NCBI GenBank assembly: GCA_023429825.1
Contig: JAEZDC010000096.1
Location: forward strand, 1 to 47,910
Length of the DNA stretch: 47,910 nt
Direction of reading: 5' to 3'
Origin: Bacteroidota bacterium
GTDB lineage: Bacteria > Bacteroidota > Bacteroidia > Chitinophagales > Chitinophagaceae
A program made the translations under genes and the position numbers. Below, piece after piece: positions 8,320 through 16,820 of the stretch. How positions within the stretch are numbered: the stretch's first letter is position 1; each line of letters opens with the position of its first letter. Under the pieces are notes generated by a model that was not told the DNA's origin, did not search any database, and saw only the letters and a program-made list of their open reading frames with translations.

Positions 8320-11026
8320 GACGAAGCCATTTGGTTGCCTCTTCTATGCTCATACCTTTCCTGTTTGCATAATCTTCCAACTGGTCTTTCTGAATTTTTC
8401 CTACTCCGAAATATTGGCTTTGTGGGTGAGAGAAATACCACCCGCAAACAGAGGCTGCAGGATACATGGCTAAAGATTCGGTTAAATGAATTCCTGTTGT
8501 TGCTTCTCCTCCTAATAATTCAAACAGCTTGTATTTTTCTGTATGATCAGGACATGCAGGATAACCCGGGGCAGGACGAATGCCCTGGTATTCTTCTTTA
8601 ATCAACTGTTCGTTTGTAAAAATTTCTTCTTTTGCATAGCCCCACAATTCTTTTCTAACTTTTTCATGCAGATATTCTGCAAAAGCTTCTGCTAAACGAT
8701 CGGCCAAAGCTTGCAACATGATTTTATTGTAATCGTCATGTTGAGACTGGAAACGCTTGATGTGTTCATCTATACCCTGGATGGTTACAGAGAATGCACC
8801 TATATGATCTTGTTTTCCTGTTGATGCAGGGGCAACAAAATCAGTAAGAGAAATATTTGGCTGATCAGCTGCTTTCTTCACCTGTTGGCGTAATGAGAAT
8901 AAATTCACCCTAGATGAAGACTCATTTACAGTGATAGTATCATTTCCTGTTGCATTCGCCTTGAAGAAACCAACAACACCTTTTGCAGTTAACCATTTGC
9001 CTGAAATGATGTTATCCAGCAATGCATTGGCATCACTGTACAGTTTCGTTGCTTCCGTACCAATAATCGCATCGCTGAGTATTGCAGGAAACTTACCGTG
9101 CATTTCCCATGCAATGAAAAATGGCTGCCAGTCGATGTAATTCCTTAATTCATTCAGATCGAAATTGTCAAAGATTTTAGTTCCAGTGAATGATGGAACA
9201 GGAGGTTGGTAATTACTCCAATCGATCTTCACCTTATTTGCTTGTGCTTCCTCGAATGGCAGATATTGCTTTGCTGTTTTCTTTCCTTCAAAGTCTTTTT
9301 TCAATTTCACGTATTCTGCTTGGATAGTGGAAAGAAATTCCGGCTTTTGTTCTTTACTCAATAACGACCCTGCAACAGTCACGCTCCGCGATGCATCCAA
9401 TACATGCACCACTCCATTATCATAAGCAGGAGCAATTTTAACAGCCGTGTGCATCCTGGAAGTAGTTGCTCCGCCAATGAGTAATGGCTGCGTCATTCCT
9501 CTTCTTTTCATTTCATGGGCAACATGCACCATTTCATCTAGTGATGGAGTAATCAATCCACTCAAACCGATGATATCTACATTTTCTTTTTGTGCAATGT
9601 CTAATATCTTATCAGCCGGAACCATCACACCCATATCTATTACATCATATCCATTACATCCAAGCACCACACCGACGATGTTCTTTCCGATATCGTGCAC
9701 ATCTCCTTTAACAGTTGCCATTAATACTTTTGCTGCGCCAGCACCTTCTTCATTAACTGTTCCTGCAGCCAGGTGGGCTTGCCTTCTTTGTTCCTTCTCG
9801 GCTTCTATATAAGGGGTAAGCACTGCGACAGATTTCTTCATTACCCTTGCACTTTTTACAACCTGGGGCAAGAACATTTTACCGCTGCCGAACAGGTCTC
9901 CCACCACATCCATTCCTGCCATTAAAGGACCTTCGATCACATCCAATGGTTTTGGATATTTCTGGCGGGCTTCTTCCGTATCAGCTTCAATGTAATCTGT
10001 AATACCATTTACCAAAGCGTGTTTCAATCTTTCTTCAACTGAAGTATTTCTCCAGGCTTCGTCTTTTACTTCTACTTTACCTTTTGCTTTTACTGTTTCA
10101 GCAAAGGCGATCAGTTTTTCTGTGGCTTGATTATTATCGTTATTCCTGTTGAAAATTACATCTTCACATAGGTTTCTTAATTCCGGTTCTATCTCGTCAT
10201 ATACGACTAACTGACCTGCATTGACGATACCCATATCCATTCCTGCCTTAATGGCTTGGAAAAGAAATACGGAATGCATAGCTTCTCTCACATGATCATT
10301 ACCTCGAAATGAGAAAGACAGATTACTTACACCACCGCTCACTTTTGTCAATGGCATCCTTTGTTTAATAATCCGAGTGGCTTCAATAAAATCTACAGCG
10401 TAGTTGTTATGTTCTTCCAGTCCGGTGGCTACTGCAAAAATGTTTGGATCGAAGATGATATCCTGCGGGTCATAGCCAACTTCATTTACCAATATATCAT
10501 AAGCCTTCGTACAGATATCAACTCTTCTTTGCAAGGTATCTGCCTGGCCTGCTTCATCAAAAGCCATTACAACTACTGCAGCGCCGTAAGACTGGCAAAT
10601 GATCGCTTGTTCTTTAAACTTCTCTATTCCTTCTTTCATAGAAATAGAGTTCACAATGCATTTGCCTTGTACGCACTTAAGGCCTGCTTCAATGATCTCA
10701 AACTTCGAGCTATCGATCATGATCGGGATTTTAGCGATATCCGGTTCACTCTGCAGGAGGTTGAGGTAAGTTGTCATTGCCTGTACGCCGTCAAGCAACG
10801 CATCATCCATATTTACATCGAGGATCTGTGCGCCGTTTTCTACCTGTTGGCGGGCCACACTTAGCGCTTCTTCATACTTATTTTCCCTCACGAGTCTTGC
10901 AAACTTCTTTGAACCAGTTACATTGGTTCTTTCACCTACGTTCACAAAATTTGTTTCAGGACGAACGATTAACGGCTCTAATCCAGACAACCTTAAATAA
11001 GGTTTGATATGTATAGTTTCAGACAT
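8306..11026 (-). CDS. metH: Methionine synthase, folate/B12/activation domains (split MetH, C-terminal part)
   Basis: A 906-residue protein covering the last three modules of cobalamin-dependent methionine synthase, which transfers a methyl group from methyltetrahydrofolate through cobalamin to homocysteine. The pterin-binding barrel (about 20-290) starts with NFVNVGERTNVTGS. The cobalamin cap and Rossmann domains (about 325-570) contain the cobalt-ligand motif DVHDIGKN with H444 and the region GGATTSRMHTAVKIAP. The activation domain (about 590-906) has RPAPGYPACPDHTEK for SAM binding. The homocysteine-binding module is missing here and is encoded by the next gene upstream. The ATG at 11026 directly abuts the tail of a dispersed element. 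The stop overlaps the convergent methyltransferase gene. Confidence 0.95.
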   Translation of the reverse strand: MSETIHIKPYLRLSGLEPLIVRPETNFVNVGERTNVTGSKKFARLVRENKYEEALSVARQQVENGAQILDVNMDDALLDGVQAMTTYLNLLQSEPDIAKIPIMIDSSKFEIIEAGLKCVQGKCIVNSISMKEGIEKFKEQAIICQSYGAAVVVMAFDEAGQADTLQRRVDICTKAYDILVNEVGYDPQDIIFDPNIFAVATGLEEHNNYAVDFIEATRIIKQRMPLTKVSGGVSNLSFSFRGNDHVREAMHSVFLFQAIKAGMDMGIVNAGQLVVYDEIEPELRNLCEDVIFNRNNDNNQATEKLIAFAETVKAKGKVEVKDEAWRNTSVEERLKHALVNGITDYIEADTEEARQKYPKPLDVIEGPLMAGMDVVGDLFGSGKMFLPQVVKSARVMKKSVAVLTPYIEAEKEQRRQAHLAAGTVNEEGAGAAKVLMATVKGDVHDIGKNIVGVVLGCNGYDVIDMGVMVPADKILDIAQKENVDIIGLSGLITPSLDEMVHVAHEMKRRGMTQPLLIGGATTSRMHTAVKIAPAYDNGVVHVLDASRSVTVAGSLLSKEQKPEFLSTIQAEYVKLKKDFEGKKTAKQYLPFEEAQANKVKIDWSNYQPPVPSFTGTKIFDNFDLNELRNYIDWQPFFIAWEMHGKFPAILSDAIIGTEATKLYSDANALLDNIISGKWLTAKGVVGFFKANATGNDTITVNESSSRVNLFSLRQQVKKAADQPNISLTDFVAPASTGKQDHIGAFSVTIQGIDEHIKRFQSQHDDYNKIMLQALADRLAEAFAEYLHEKVRKELWGYAKEEIFTNEQLIKEEYQGIRPAPGYPACPDHTEKYKLFELLGGEATTGIHLTESLAMYPAASVCGWYFSHPQSQYFGVGKIQKDQLEDYANRKGMSIEEATKWLRPILE

Positions 11027-11082
11027 TTTATGTAGTCAGCTTTAGTATATCTATTTTTCTTTTGTTGCGTCGCACTCTTGTA
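11026..11082 (-). repeat. Dispersed GAGTGCGACGCAA element (copy 3), between the metH halves
   Basis: The minus strand carries the full 19-base head TACAAGAGTGCGACGCAAC (11082-11064) and the tail AAAGCTGACTACATAAAAT, which runs into the ATG of the downstream metH gene. It closely matches the copy at 20083-20138 along its whole length and occupies most of the 70-bp gap between the two methionine synthase genes. Confidence 0.8.
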
Positions 11083-11096
11083 CGACAACAATCCTA

Positions 11097-12101
11097 TTAA
11101 GCAAGTTCAGCATCCAGAACAGGCAATGGTCTTGGTTTAATCTTCTTCACATGCTCAGCAATATGCCGAATATGATCGGGTGTAGTACCGCAGCATCCTC
11201 CAACAATATTGACAAAACCTTCTTTCGCCCACTCTTCGATAAAATGAGCGGTATCAGAAGGATGCTCATCGTACTCACCCATTGCGTTTGGTAAGCCGGC
11301 ATTCGGATACGCTGAAGTATAGCATGCGGCGATCTGGCTTAACTCTTCAATATGTGGTCGCATTTCTTTAGCACCTAATGCGCAATTCAGTCCTACGCTT
11401 AACGGTTTTGCATGTGCGATGGAAGTATAAAAAGCTTCAAGTGTTTGTCCGCTTAAAGTTCTTCCTGATGCATCGGTGATTGTACCACTGATCATGATAG
11501 GTAATACTTTGTCGCTTTCTCTAAAGAACTTTTTTGTAGCGAAAATGGCTGCCTTTGCATTGAGTGTATCGAAAATTGTTTCAATCAAAATGATATCCAC
11601 TCCTCCATCCACCAATCCTTTGATCTGCTCATAGTACGCTTCAACAGCTTCATCAAATGTGATGGAACGGAAGCCTGGGTTATTTACATCCGGTGAAAGG
11701 GATAAGGTTTTGTTTAACGGTCCTAATGCACCGGCAACGAACTTAGGTTCTTGCGAATTAAATTCTTTCACAGCCTCCTTAGCACATTTAGCTGCGGCCA
11801 CATTCATTTCATAAGCCAATGATTGCATATTATAATCTGCCAATGAAACCTTCTGAGCATTGAATGTGTTAGTTTCAATGATGTCTGCGCCTGCTTTTAG
11901 ATATTCTATATGAATCCCTTTAATAATTTCAGGTTGAGTTAAACAAAGAAGGTCGTTGTTTCCTTTAAGATCGCTCTGCCAATCTTTAAATCTTTCACCT
12001 CTATAATCAGCTTCCTCTAATTTGTGACGCTGGATCATAGTTCCCATAGCTCCATCGATGATGAGGATGCGTTCTTGCAATAATTGTTGAATAGACTTCA
12101 T
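11097..12101 (-). CDS. metH: Methionine synthase homocysteine-binding domain (split MetH, N-terminal part)
   Basis: A 334-residue homocysteine S-methyltransferase (Pfam S-methyl_trans) barrel corresponding to the first module of MetH. It shows the N-terminal DGAMGTMIQ, the segment GADIIETNTFNAQ and the three zinc-binding cysteines: one in VGLNCALGAKEM and the pair in VGGCCGTTPDHI. It ends soon after that motif, where full-length MetH would continue into the folate domain, so the enzyme works as two chains here. The companion gene starts 70 bp downstream, separated by a dispersed element. Stand-alone betaine- or S-methylmethionine-dependent methyltransferases have the same fold, but the adjacent 906-residue partner makes the MetH role far more likely. 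Confidence 0.93.
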   Translation of the reverse strand: MKSIQQLLQERILIIDGAMGTMIQRHKLEEADYRGERFKDWQSDLKGNNDLLCLTQPEIIKGIHIEYLKAGADIIETNTFNAQKVSLADYNMQSLAYEMNVAAAKCAKEAVKEFNSQEPKFVAGALGPLNKTLSLSPDVNNPGFRSITFDEAVEAYYEQIKGLVDGGVDIILIETIFDTLNAKAAIFATKKFFRESDKVLPIMISGTITDASGRTLSGQTLEAFYTSIAHAKPLSVGLNCALGAKEMRPHIEELSQIAACYTSAYPNAGLPNAMGEYDEHPSDTAHFIEEWAKEGFVNIVGGCCGTTPDHIRHIAEHVKKIKPRPLPVLDAELA

Positions 12102-12154
12102 ACGCTACTGTTTAAATAGAAGCCGGTTGTTGCTTATTGTTCGGAACGATGAAA

Positions 12155-12202
12155 GGATTGCGACGCAACAGGTGATGCCATGAAAACTGTTGCTGGTATA
12201 AT
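12155..12202 (+). repeat. Dispersed GAGTGCGACGCAA element (copy 4)
   Basis: TTGCGACGCAACAGG (12158-12172) followed by TGATGCCATG matches the copy at 46.96 kb with one difference over 24 bases. A tail-like GCTGGTATAAT follows at about 12192-12202. It lies about 55 bp upstream of the N-terminal metH gene, on the opposite strand. Confidence 0.6.
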
Positions 12203-12344
12203 CGTCTTCTTCAACGCAGTCTTCAAGTGCCTCAGACTGGCATAACTAATAAAACGTGTGGGAAACAGTGTGAGAGTTTCTTTGCGTTTATTAGTTCGAT
12301 TTTGGCTGAACAATAAACAAATCCGCCTTCGGCCGCAAATGTAA

Positions 12345-12374
12345 CAAAAAAGCCGCACTGGCAAGCAATGCGGC
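12345..12374 (-). terminator. Rho-independent terminator
   Basis: On the minus strand, a 6-bp GC-rich stem GCCGCA/TGCGGC with an 11-base loop is followed by a run of T (complement of 12345-12351). It lies 166 bp downstream of the LytTR regulator stop and would end the long minus-strand cluster, or a short RNA made from the intervening stretch. Confidence 0.7.
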
Positions 12375-12391
12375 AAGATAACCAGCTATGG

Positions 12392-12415
12392 GTTTTTCAT
12401 AAGACTATGAAAAAC
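12392..12415. repeat. Perfect 10-bp inverted repeat with a direct-repeat copy at 12486
   Basis: GTTTTTCATA (12392-12401) and TATGAAAAAC (12406-12415) are exact complements around the 4-base loop AGAC. TATGAAAAAC occurs again at 12486-12495. The hairpin is AT-rich and has no T run, so it is not a simple terminator. It could be a regulator-binding site or part of a 3' untranslated RNA. Confidence 0.6.
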
Positions 12416-12539
12416 GGAGACTTTTAAAAATTTCATAGGATAGGTTTGTTACCATAATTCTTAACGTAAATATGATACTACTTACTATGAAAAACCAGCG
12501 AAGGTGGCCGAACTGGCAAATTTTTTAACTGAACCGGAA

Positions 12540-13316
12540 TTATTGCTCACCGGCCAGCCAGCCTTTAAATGCCGAAGAACGCTCTGTACTAACGATTGTA
12601 TCTTCTTTCGTAGGTGGGTTTAGCTTGACCAGCACACGAGACTTAGAATATGTAAGCATTTCAGTGATACTGTGATAGCTGATGATGAACTGGCGATTGA
12701 TGCGAAAGAAGTTCTTTGGATCGAGCATTTTTTCCAATTCATCCATATTAAAATCGACGGGGTATCGCTTTCCTTCTTTTAGTACAGCGAAACTGATGCG
12801 GTTTTCGGTGTAGAAGTAAGCGATATCCGTTGTTTGAATGGTTTTCATGTGCTCACCATAACGAATCACAAACCTTTCGCGGTAATCCTGTTTTGCTGGC
12901 TGTTGCTGAAGAGATGCAAGAAGCTTTTCTATATTGATAGGAGCAGCACTCTTACCTTGATATAACTTCTGGTATTTTGAAAGTGCATTTTGCAGCTCTT
13001 CTTTTTTTATTGGTTTGAGCAAGTAATCAATACTGTTTACTTTGAAAGCTTCTAATGCGTATTGATCGTAAGCGGTTGTAAAGATGACAGGGCTCTCAAT
13101 ATTTACCTGTTTAAAAATTTCGAAGCTGCTACCGTCTGCCAAATGGATATCCATGATAATAAGATCGGGAGCTGAATTGCTTTGCAGCCAATGGACAGCA
13201 GAGCTTATGCTATCAACATTACTCAATATTTCAGCATCGGGTAAAATTTCCATTACCATTTTCTGCAACCTTTTAGCAGCGGATTCTTCGTCTTCAATGA
13301 GCAGGATGCGTGTCAT
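12540..13316 (-). CDS. LytTR-family response regulator
   Basis: A 258-residue two-component regulator. The N-terminal receiver domain (1-120) has an acidic cluster at E8/D9/E10, the phospho-acceptor D56 in DLIIMDIHLADG, a conserved threonine in VIFTTAYDQYAL and the lysine of DYLLKPIKKEEL. The C-terminal LytTR DNA-binding domain (about 150-258) includes YFYTENRISFAV and FFRINRQFIISYHSI. It overlaps the stop codon of the upstream sensor kinase gene by 4 bp (ATGA), so the two are translationally coupled and form a cognate LytS/LytTR-type pair. Targets are unknown; the co-directional YceI/cytochrome genes upstream are candidates by proximity only. Confidence 0.93.
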   Translation of the reverse strand: MTRILLIEDEESAAKRLQKMVMEILPDAEILSNVDSISSAVHWLQSNSAPDLIIMDIHLADGSSFEIFKQVNIESPVIFTTAYDQYALEAFKVNSIDYLLKPIKKEELQNALSKYQKLYQGKSAAPINIEKLLASLQQQPAKQDYRERFVIRYGEHMKTIQTTDIAYFYTENRISFAVLKEGKRYPVDFNMDELEKMLDPKNFFRINRQFIISYHSITEMLTYSKSRVLVKLNPPTKEDTIVSTERSSAFKGWLAGEQ

Positions 13317-16204
13317 AGTGTTTTTATTATAGGTATCTGGACTGAAAAATATTTTTCGTCTTTGTGAATGATCACACTCTTTCCGGTAAGTAGTTCATAT
13401 CGCTTAATGATGTTTTGCAAACCAAGCCTTGTACTTACTTCAGGTTGTTTCTTTGGATTTACATTATTGCGAACTACCAACCAATCGTTTTCTATAAACA
13501 CTTCTAATAAAAGTGGTTTGTCTTTAAGAATGGCATTGTGCTTCATTGCATTCTCTGCTAGCAATTGTAGTGTTAGCGGAGCCACCATATATTGGATCTC
13601 CTCTTGGGAAGAGATGTTGATATTGGTGATAAAAGCGTTTCCGTACCTCTTTCTTTGAATGAAAAGATAATCTTTGATGATGTTCAGCTCTTCCTTTAAA
13701 GAAATAAGATCTTTTTCCCGGTAAGTAACGATGCTGCGGAAGAAATCAGATAATCGCTCAACATATTCCACGGCTCGCCTGGGATCATCTTCTATTTCAG
13801 AAACAAGAGTATTAAAACTGTTGAAGAGAAAATGCGGGTTCACCTGGTTACGTAACGTTTCAAATTGGGACTGAATTTTTTCCTTCTCTAAACGTTCCCA
13901 TTTTTTCAGGCGCTTTTCCCTGTCTTTGATATACCAGAATAAAACGCCTGCCACAAATATGCCTGTTAATGCAATGAACCACCAACGCAGCCAGACAGGC
14001 TTTTGAATGGTGAAAGTGAAGCTGGCTTCGTTTGCATTAATAAAATTTTTATTTAATGAAGCTCTTACTTTAAAAGTATAAGTGCCAGGTGGAAGTTTTG
14101 GAAAATCTTTGCGGCGATCCATGGTAGTGATCCACTCTCGGTCATAGTTCTCCAACTTGTATTGGTATTGTATCCTTTCAGGAGTTGAGTAATACAATCC
14201 CGTGAAATAAAAGCTGATGTTATCCTCATCAGCGTCAAATACATGACCGTTTTTAGCTTGAACATCATTCAGAAAAAGCTGAATTCTTTCAATAAGTATT
14301 TTGGGTTGAGATATGCTGAGACGGCTGTTGTATTGATAAACCGAATTATTAGCAACAAAATAAATACTGCCCTCAGTATCCCGTGTGAGTGTATTCAGAT
14401 CTGTATTAACCTCCGTGATCCCTTGTTCAGCATCAAGATAACTGATGGTCTCTGTGGCTGTGTTGATGACATCAATTCCTTTTTTATGACTGACCAGAAT
14501 ATTTTCATTCTTGTCAGAGGCCAGCGATGTGATGTTGAGATCACTTAACCCCTGTTCAATACCAAAGTACTTAAATGATTTTCCATTGAACTTTACTACA
14601 CCGGCATCGAAAGTGCTGAACCAGATGTTGCCTTTTTGATCTTCTGTGACTTTATAAATCACTTCACTTTTAAGACCATTCCCGGAAGTATAGTGAGTGA
14701 ATTTACCATTTTCGAGAACAGTGAGGCCCTTACCATCTGTAGCAAACCAGGTCTTACCCTTGCTGCAGGTATAAATATCGTAGATATAATTAGTGCCGAT
14801 GTTTTGGTTGATCTGTTGGGTATTGTCACTTTGGTATTGACCAATGATGCTTTTGTTTGAAGTGTTTAATGTTATATGAACGGCACCCTCCAGGCTTGCA
14901 ATCCAGATATGATCACTATTGCCAGTAATCGACAGAATGCTTGCGGCAGAAAGTACAGGCACTTCATTTAGTTTCCTAAATCTTCCTGTTTTAGCATCCA
15001 ATACCATCACTCCATTTCCCATTGTACCGATCCATATATTCTCGTATTTATCCTCATATAAAGAAGAGATATGTGCATTGATAGAAATCGGAAGCCTGAA
15101 TATCTGTTCTGTCCATTTACCATTCTCATTTTTGCTGAGGTGTTTTAATCCGGAGCTAACATTCATCCACAGATCTTTGTCATCATCTATTAATAATGTA
15201 TGGAGATTTGCTGCCTGATCTTGTGGCAGTGTAATGAGTGGCTGCAGTTTATTAGCAGAGGCTCGAATGAGTTGATCATTGCCGGCAGCCCAGATGTTAC
15301 CCTCAGTGTCTTTAAGCAGGTGATTGGTTTTAGCGGCAGAGATTAATCGCTCTTTCCTAAGTGTGCGAGTTCCAAGTATTTCATAACTTATCAACCCAAG
15401 GTTCGACGCTGCGTAAAGTGTGTTACCACTGAGGAGCAAATCTTCGACCTGTCCAAACTTTCTCTTTGGTTGATATTCGTAACCTTCATAACTAGCCCAA
15501 TTAGATGAATAAGTTCCTATTCCTTCATCCTGCATAGCAATCCAGAATTCACTACCATTAATATTTTCAATTGCTCTTACAATGTTGTCTGGAAGGTTAT
15601 TTTTAGAAGTAAAGCTTGAAATTATCTTTTTATTTCCTTGTAGTCTGCAGGTATTTAATCCTCTATCCGTTGTTGCAATTATCCCACTCGTACTTATTGC
15701 CAGATCATATACATAATTATCACTCAAGCCATCATCTACATTAATGTTATAGAAATGATTGTTGGTGTAAAAATATATTCCTTCCCCCGCAGTTGCAATC
15801 CAAACCACACCAGTGCTATCCTGTATGATTTTCTTTATCGTTTTTACCGGGAATCCTTCTTCTGGATTTTGAAGCACCAATTTGTTATTCTTCAGCCACC
15901 CAAGCTTCCCGTCATTAAAACCTATCCATATATTGCCATCCCTCGTTTCATAAATTGCAGTAACATTTTCCGGAACATTGGATTCTTTACTAACCGTATA
16001 AAAATTGATACCATCAAACTTGTACAAACCTGTGGTTACTCCAACGAGTATATATCCTTGTGTATTTTGATACAGGCAATTGATCTTAGACACTGTACCA
16101 TTCGTAGGTAGAGTATAAGTTTTATAAGGAAGATTCTGACCAAAGACAAGGGAAGAGCAGGTAAGCAAAACAAAGAGAAATAATTTGGATGCTTGTTGCT
16201 TCAT
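13313..16204 (-). CDS. Two-component beta-propeller sensor histidine kinase (LytS-type)
   Basis: A 963-residue sensor. An N-terminal signal peptide (MKQQASKLFLFVLLTCSSLVFG) leads into periplasmic two-component-regulator propeller repeats (about 25-630), seen as recurring units such as GNIWIGFNDGKLG and ENIWIGTMGNGV. A Y_Y_Y domain (about 640-730) contains YQYKLENYDREW and LPPGTYTFKVRA. One transmembrane helix lies at about 739-759 and is followed by a charged coiled linker. The His_kinase domain has H791 in NPHFLFNSFNTL, the N-box LLAENAMKHN and a short ATP lid GLQNIIKRYELL. This is the LytS-type cytosolic core without a classical HisKA domain. The architecture resembles polysaccharide-sensing regulators of Bacteroidota, but the ligand here is unknown. 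The YceI gene upstream ends 3 bp before it. Confidence 0.92.
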   Translation of the reverse strand: MKQQASKLFLFVLLTCSSLVFGQNLPYKTYTLPTNGTVSKINCLYQNTQGYILVGVTTGLYKFDGINFYTVSKESNVPENVTAIYETRDGNIWIGFNDGKLGWLKNNKLVLQNPEEGFPVKTIKKIIQDSTGVVWIATAGEGIYFYTNNHFYNINVDDGLSDNYVYDLAISTSGIIATTDRGLNTCRLQGNKKIISSFTSKNNLPDNIVRAIENINGSEFWIAMQDEGIGTYSSNWASYEGYEYQPKRKFGQVEDLLLSGNTLYAASNLGLISYEILGTRTLRKERLISAAKTNHLLKDTEGNIWAAGNDQLIRASANKLQPLITLPQDQAANLHTLLIDDDKDLWMNVSSGLKHLSKNENGKWTEQIFRLPISINAHISSLYEDKYENIWIGTMGNGVMVLDAKTGRFRKLNEVPVLSAASILSITGNSDHIWIASLEGAVHITLNTSNKSIIGQYQSDNTQQINQNIGTNYIYDIYTCSKGKTWFATDGKGLTVLENGKFTHYTSGNGLKSEVIYKVTEDQKGNIWFSTFDAGVVKFNGKSFKYFGIEQGLSDLNITSLASDKNENILVSHKKGIDVINTATETISYLDAEQGITEVNTDLNTLTRDTEGSIYFVANNSVYQYNSRLSISQPKILIERIQLFLNDVQAKNGHVFDADEDNISFYFTGLYYSTPERIQYQYKLENYDREWITTMDRRKDFPKLPPGTYTFKVRASLNKNFINANEASFTFTIQKPVWLRWWFIALTGIFVAGVLFWYIKDREKRLKKWERLEKEKIQSQFETLRNQVNPHFLFNSFNTLVSEIEDDPRRAVEYVERLSDFFRSIVTYREKDLISLKEELNIIKDYLFIQRKRYGNAFITNINISSQEEIQYMVAPLTLQLLAENAMKHNAILKDKPLLLEVFIENDWLVVRNNVNPKKQPEVSTRLGLQNIIKRYELLTGKSVIIHKDEKYFSVQIPIIKTL

Positions 16205-16207
16205 CTG

Positions 16208-16777
16208 TTACCTTGGTTGCAAACCGGCATTCACCTGTACTTTAATTTCATTTGCCAGTTTTTGATACACTACTTTGGGGATGGGTATGTTGTGATCGCT
16301 TAATAAAACACTGAAATCACTTTTGATCATTACTTTATTTTCTTTTACAGTCAAGTCACTCTTGATTATTCTTTCCTGCTCCACTCCGTGGATGATCAAA
16401 ATTCCCTTAGCTCTTACAGTGTAGTTACCATCTTTACTGAGATCAACATCTTCAATGATCTTGCCTCTAAAACTTGCTTCAGGATATTTATCAGACTGCA
16501 GGTAATTCTCATTGAAATGCTCCCGCTGTGTTCTGCTGTTGAATCCTTCAAACGACCTGATCAAAACCTTGAAAGAAAAATTCTTTTTTCCGGCGTCTAA
16601 TATTCCAACCAGATCATTTGATTCTGCCTTAATCAATTCCAGGGGAGCCTCCGAGCTGAAGTTGATCTTACCGTTAGATGTTTTATACACTTCGCTATCC
16701 TGCTTAAACGAAGTCAATGCTATAAGGCTGAGCATTACTGCAGACAAAAAAATAAATAGCTTCAGCGATTTAAACAT
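16208..16777 (-). CDS. YceI-family periplasmic protein
   Basis: A 189-residue exported protein of the YceI family, lipocalin-like beta-barrels that bind polyisoprenoid-type lipids. A signal peptide covers about residues 1-25 (hydrophobic FLSAVMLSLIALTSF). Conserved features are KTSNGKINFSSEAPLELI at the start of the mature region, HFNENYLQSDKYPEASFRG and the late VKENKVMIKSDFSVLLSDHNI. The ATG at 16777 (MFKSLKLF) is used in preference to a GTG two codons upstream. It is one of two YceI paralogues flanking the DUF5777 barrel gene, and it is followed after 3 bp by the sensor kinase gene. Confidence 0.88.
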   Translation of the reverse strand: MFKSLKLFIFLSAVMLSLIALTSFKQDSEVYKTSNGKINFSSEAPLELIKAESNDLVGILDAGKKNFSFKVLIRSFEGFNSRTQREHFNENYLQSDKYPEASFRGKIIEDVDLSKDGNYTVRAKGILIIHGVEQERIIKSDLTVKENKVMIKSDFSVLLSDHNIPIPKVVYQKLANEIKVQVNAGLQPR

Positions 16778-16820
16778 AAGCACAAGTTACATTACTGAAG
16801 CCATTCAATATTGTTAAGAA

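Larger units (their letters stand above)
12102..12539. other. 438-bp intergenic region between the LytTR regulator and metH
   Basis: No gene is supported here; the longest open frames are low-complexity and lack a plausible start. Read on the minus strand from the regulator gene, it holds a 10-bp perfect inverted repeat with an extra direct copy of one arm, a strong terminator (12345-12374) and then a dispersed element copy before metH. Just after the terminator, minus-strand TACATTTG at about 12344-12337 fits a Bacteroidota -7 box for metH, with an unconvincing -33 partner. A 6-bp stem CAGTCT/AGACTG occurs in the would-be metH leader, but I could not match it to a known SAM or cobalamin riboswitch. 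Confidence 0.5.

Noticed and set aside
10361..10864. A 167-codon plus-strand open frame
   Set aside because: It is entirely antisense to the conserved folate-binding domain of methionine synthase and is best explained as a shadow frame.
12102..12340. SAM or cobalamin riboswitch ahead of methionine synthase
   Set aside because: I looked for the conserved cores of SAM-type and B12-box riboswitches on the minus strand and found only a simple 6-bp stem. A covariance-model search would settle it.
12134..12376. An 80-codon minus-strand open frame upstream of metH
   Set aside because: It crosses a dispersed element and a terminator, has atypical composition and no credible start. The region is better explained as non-coding.
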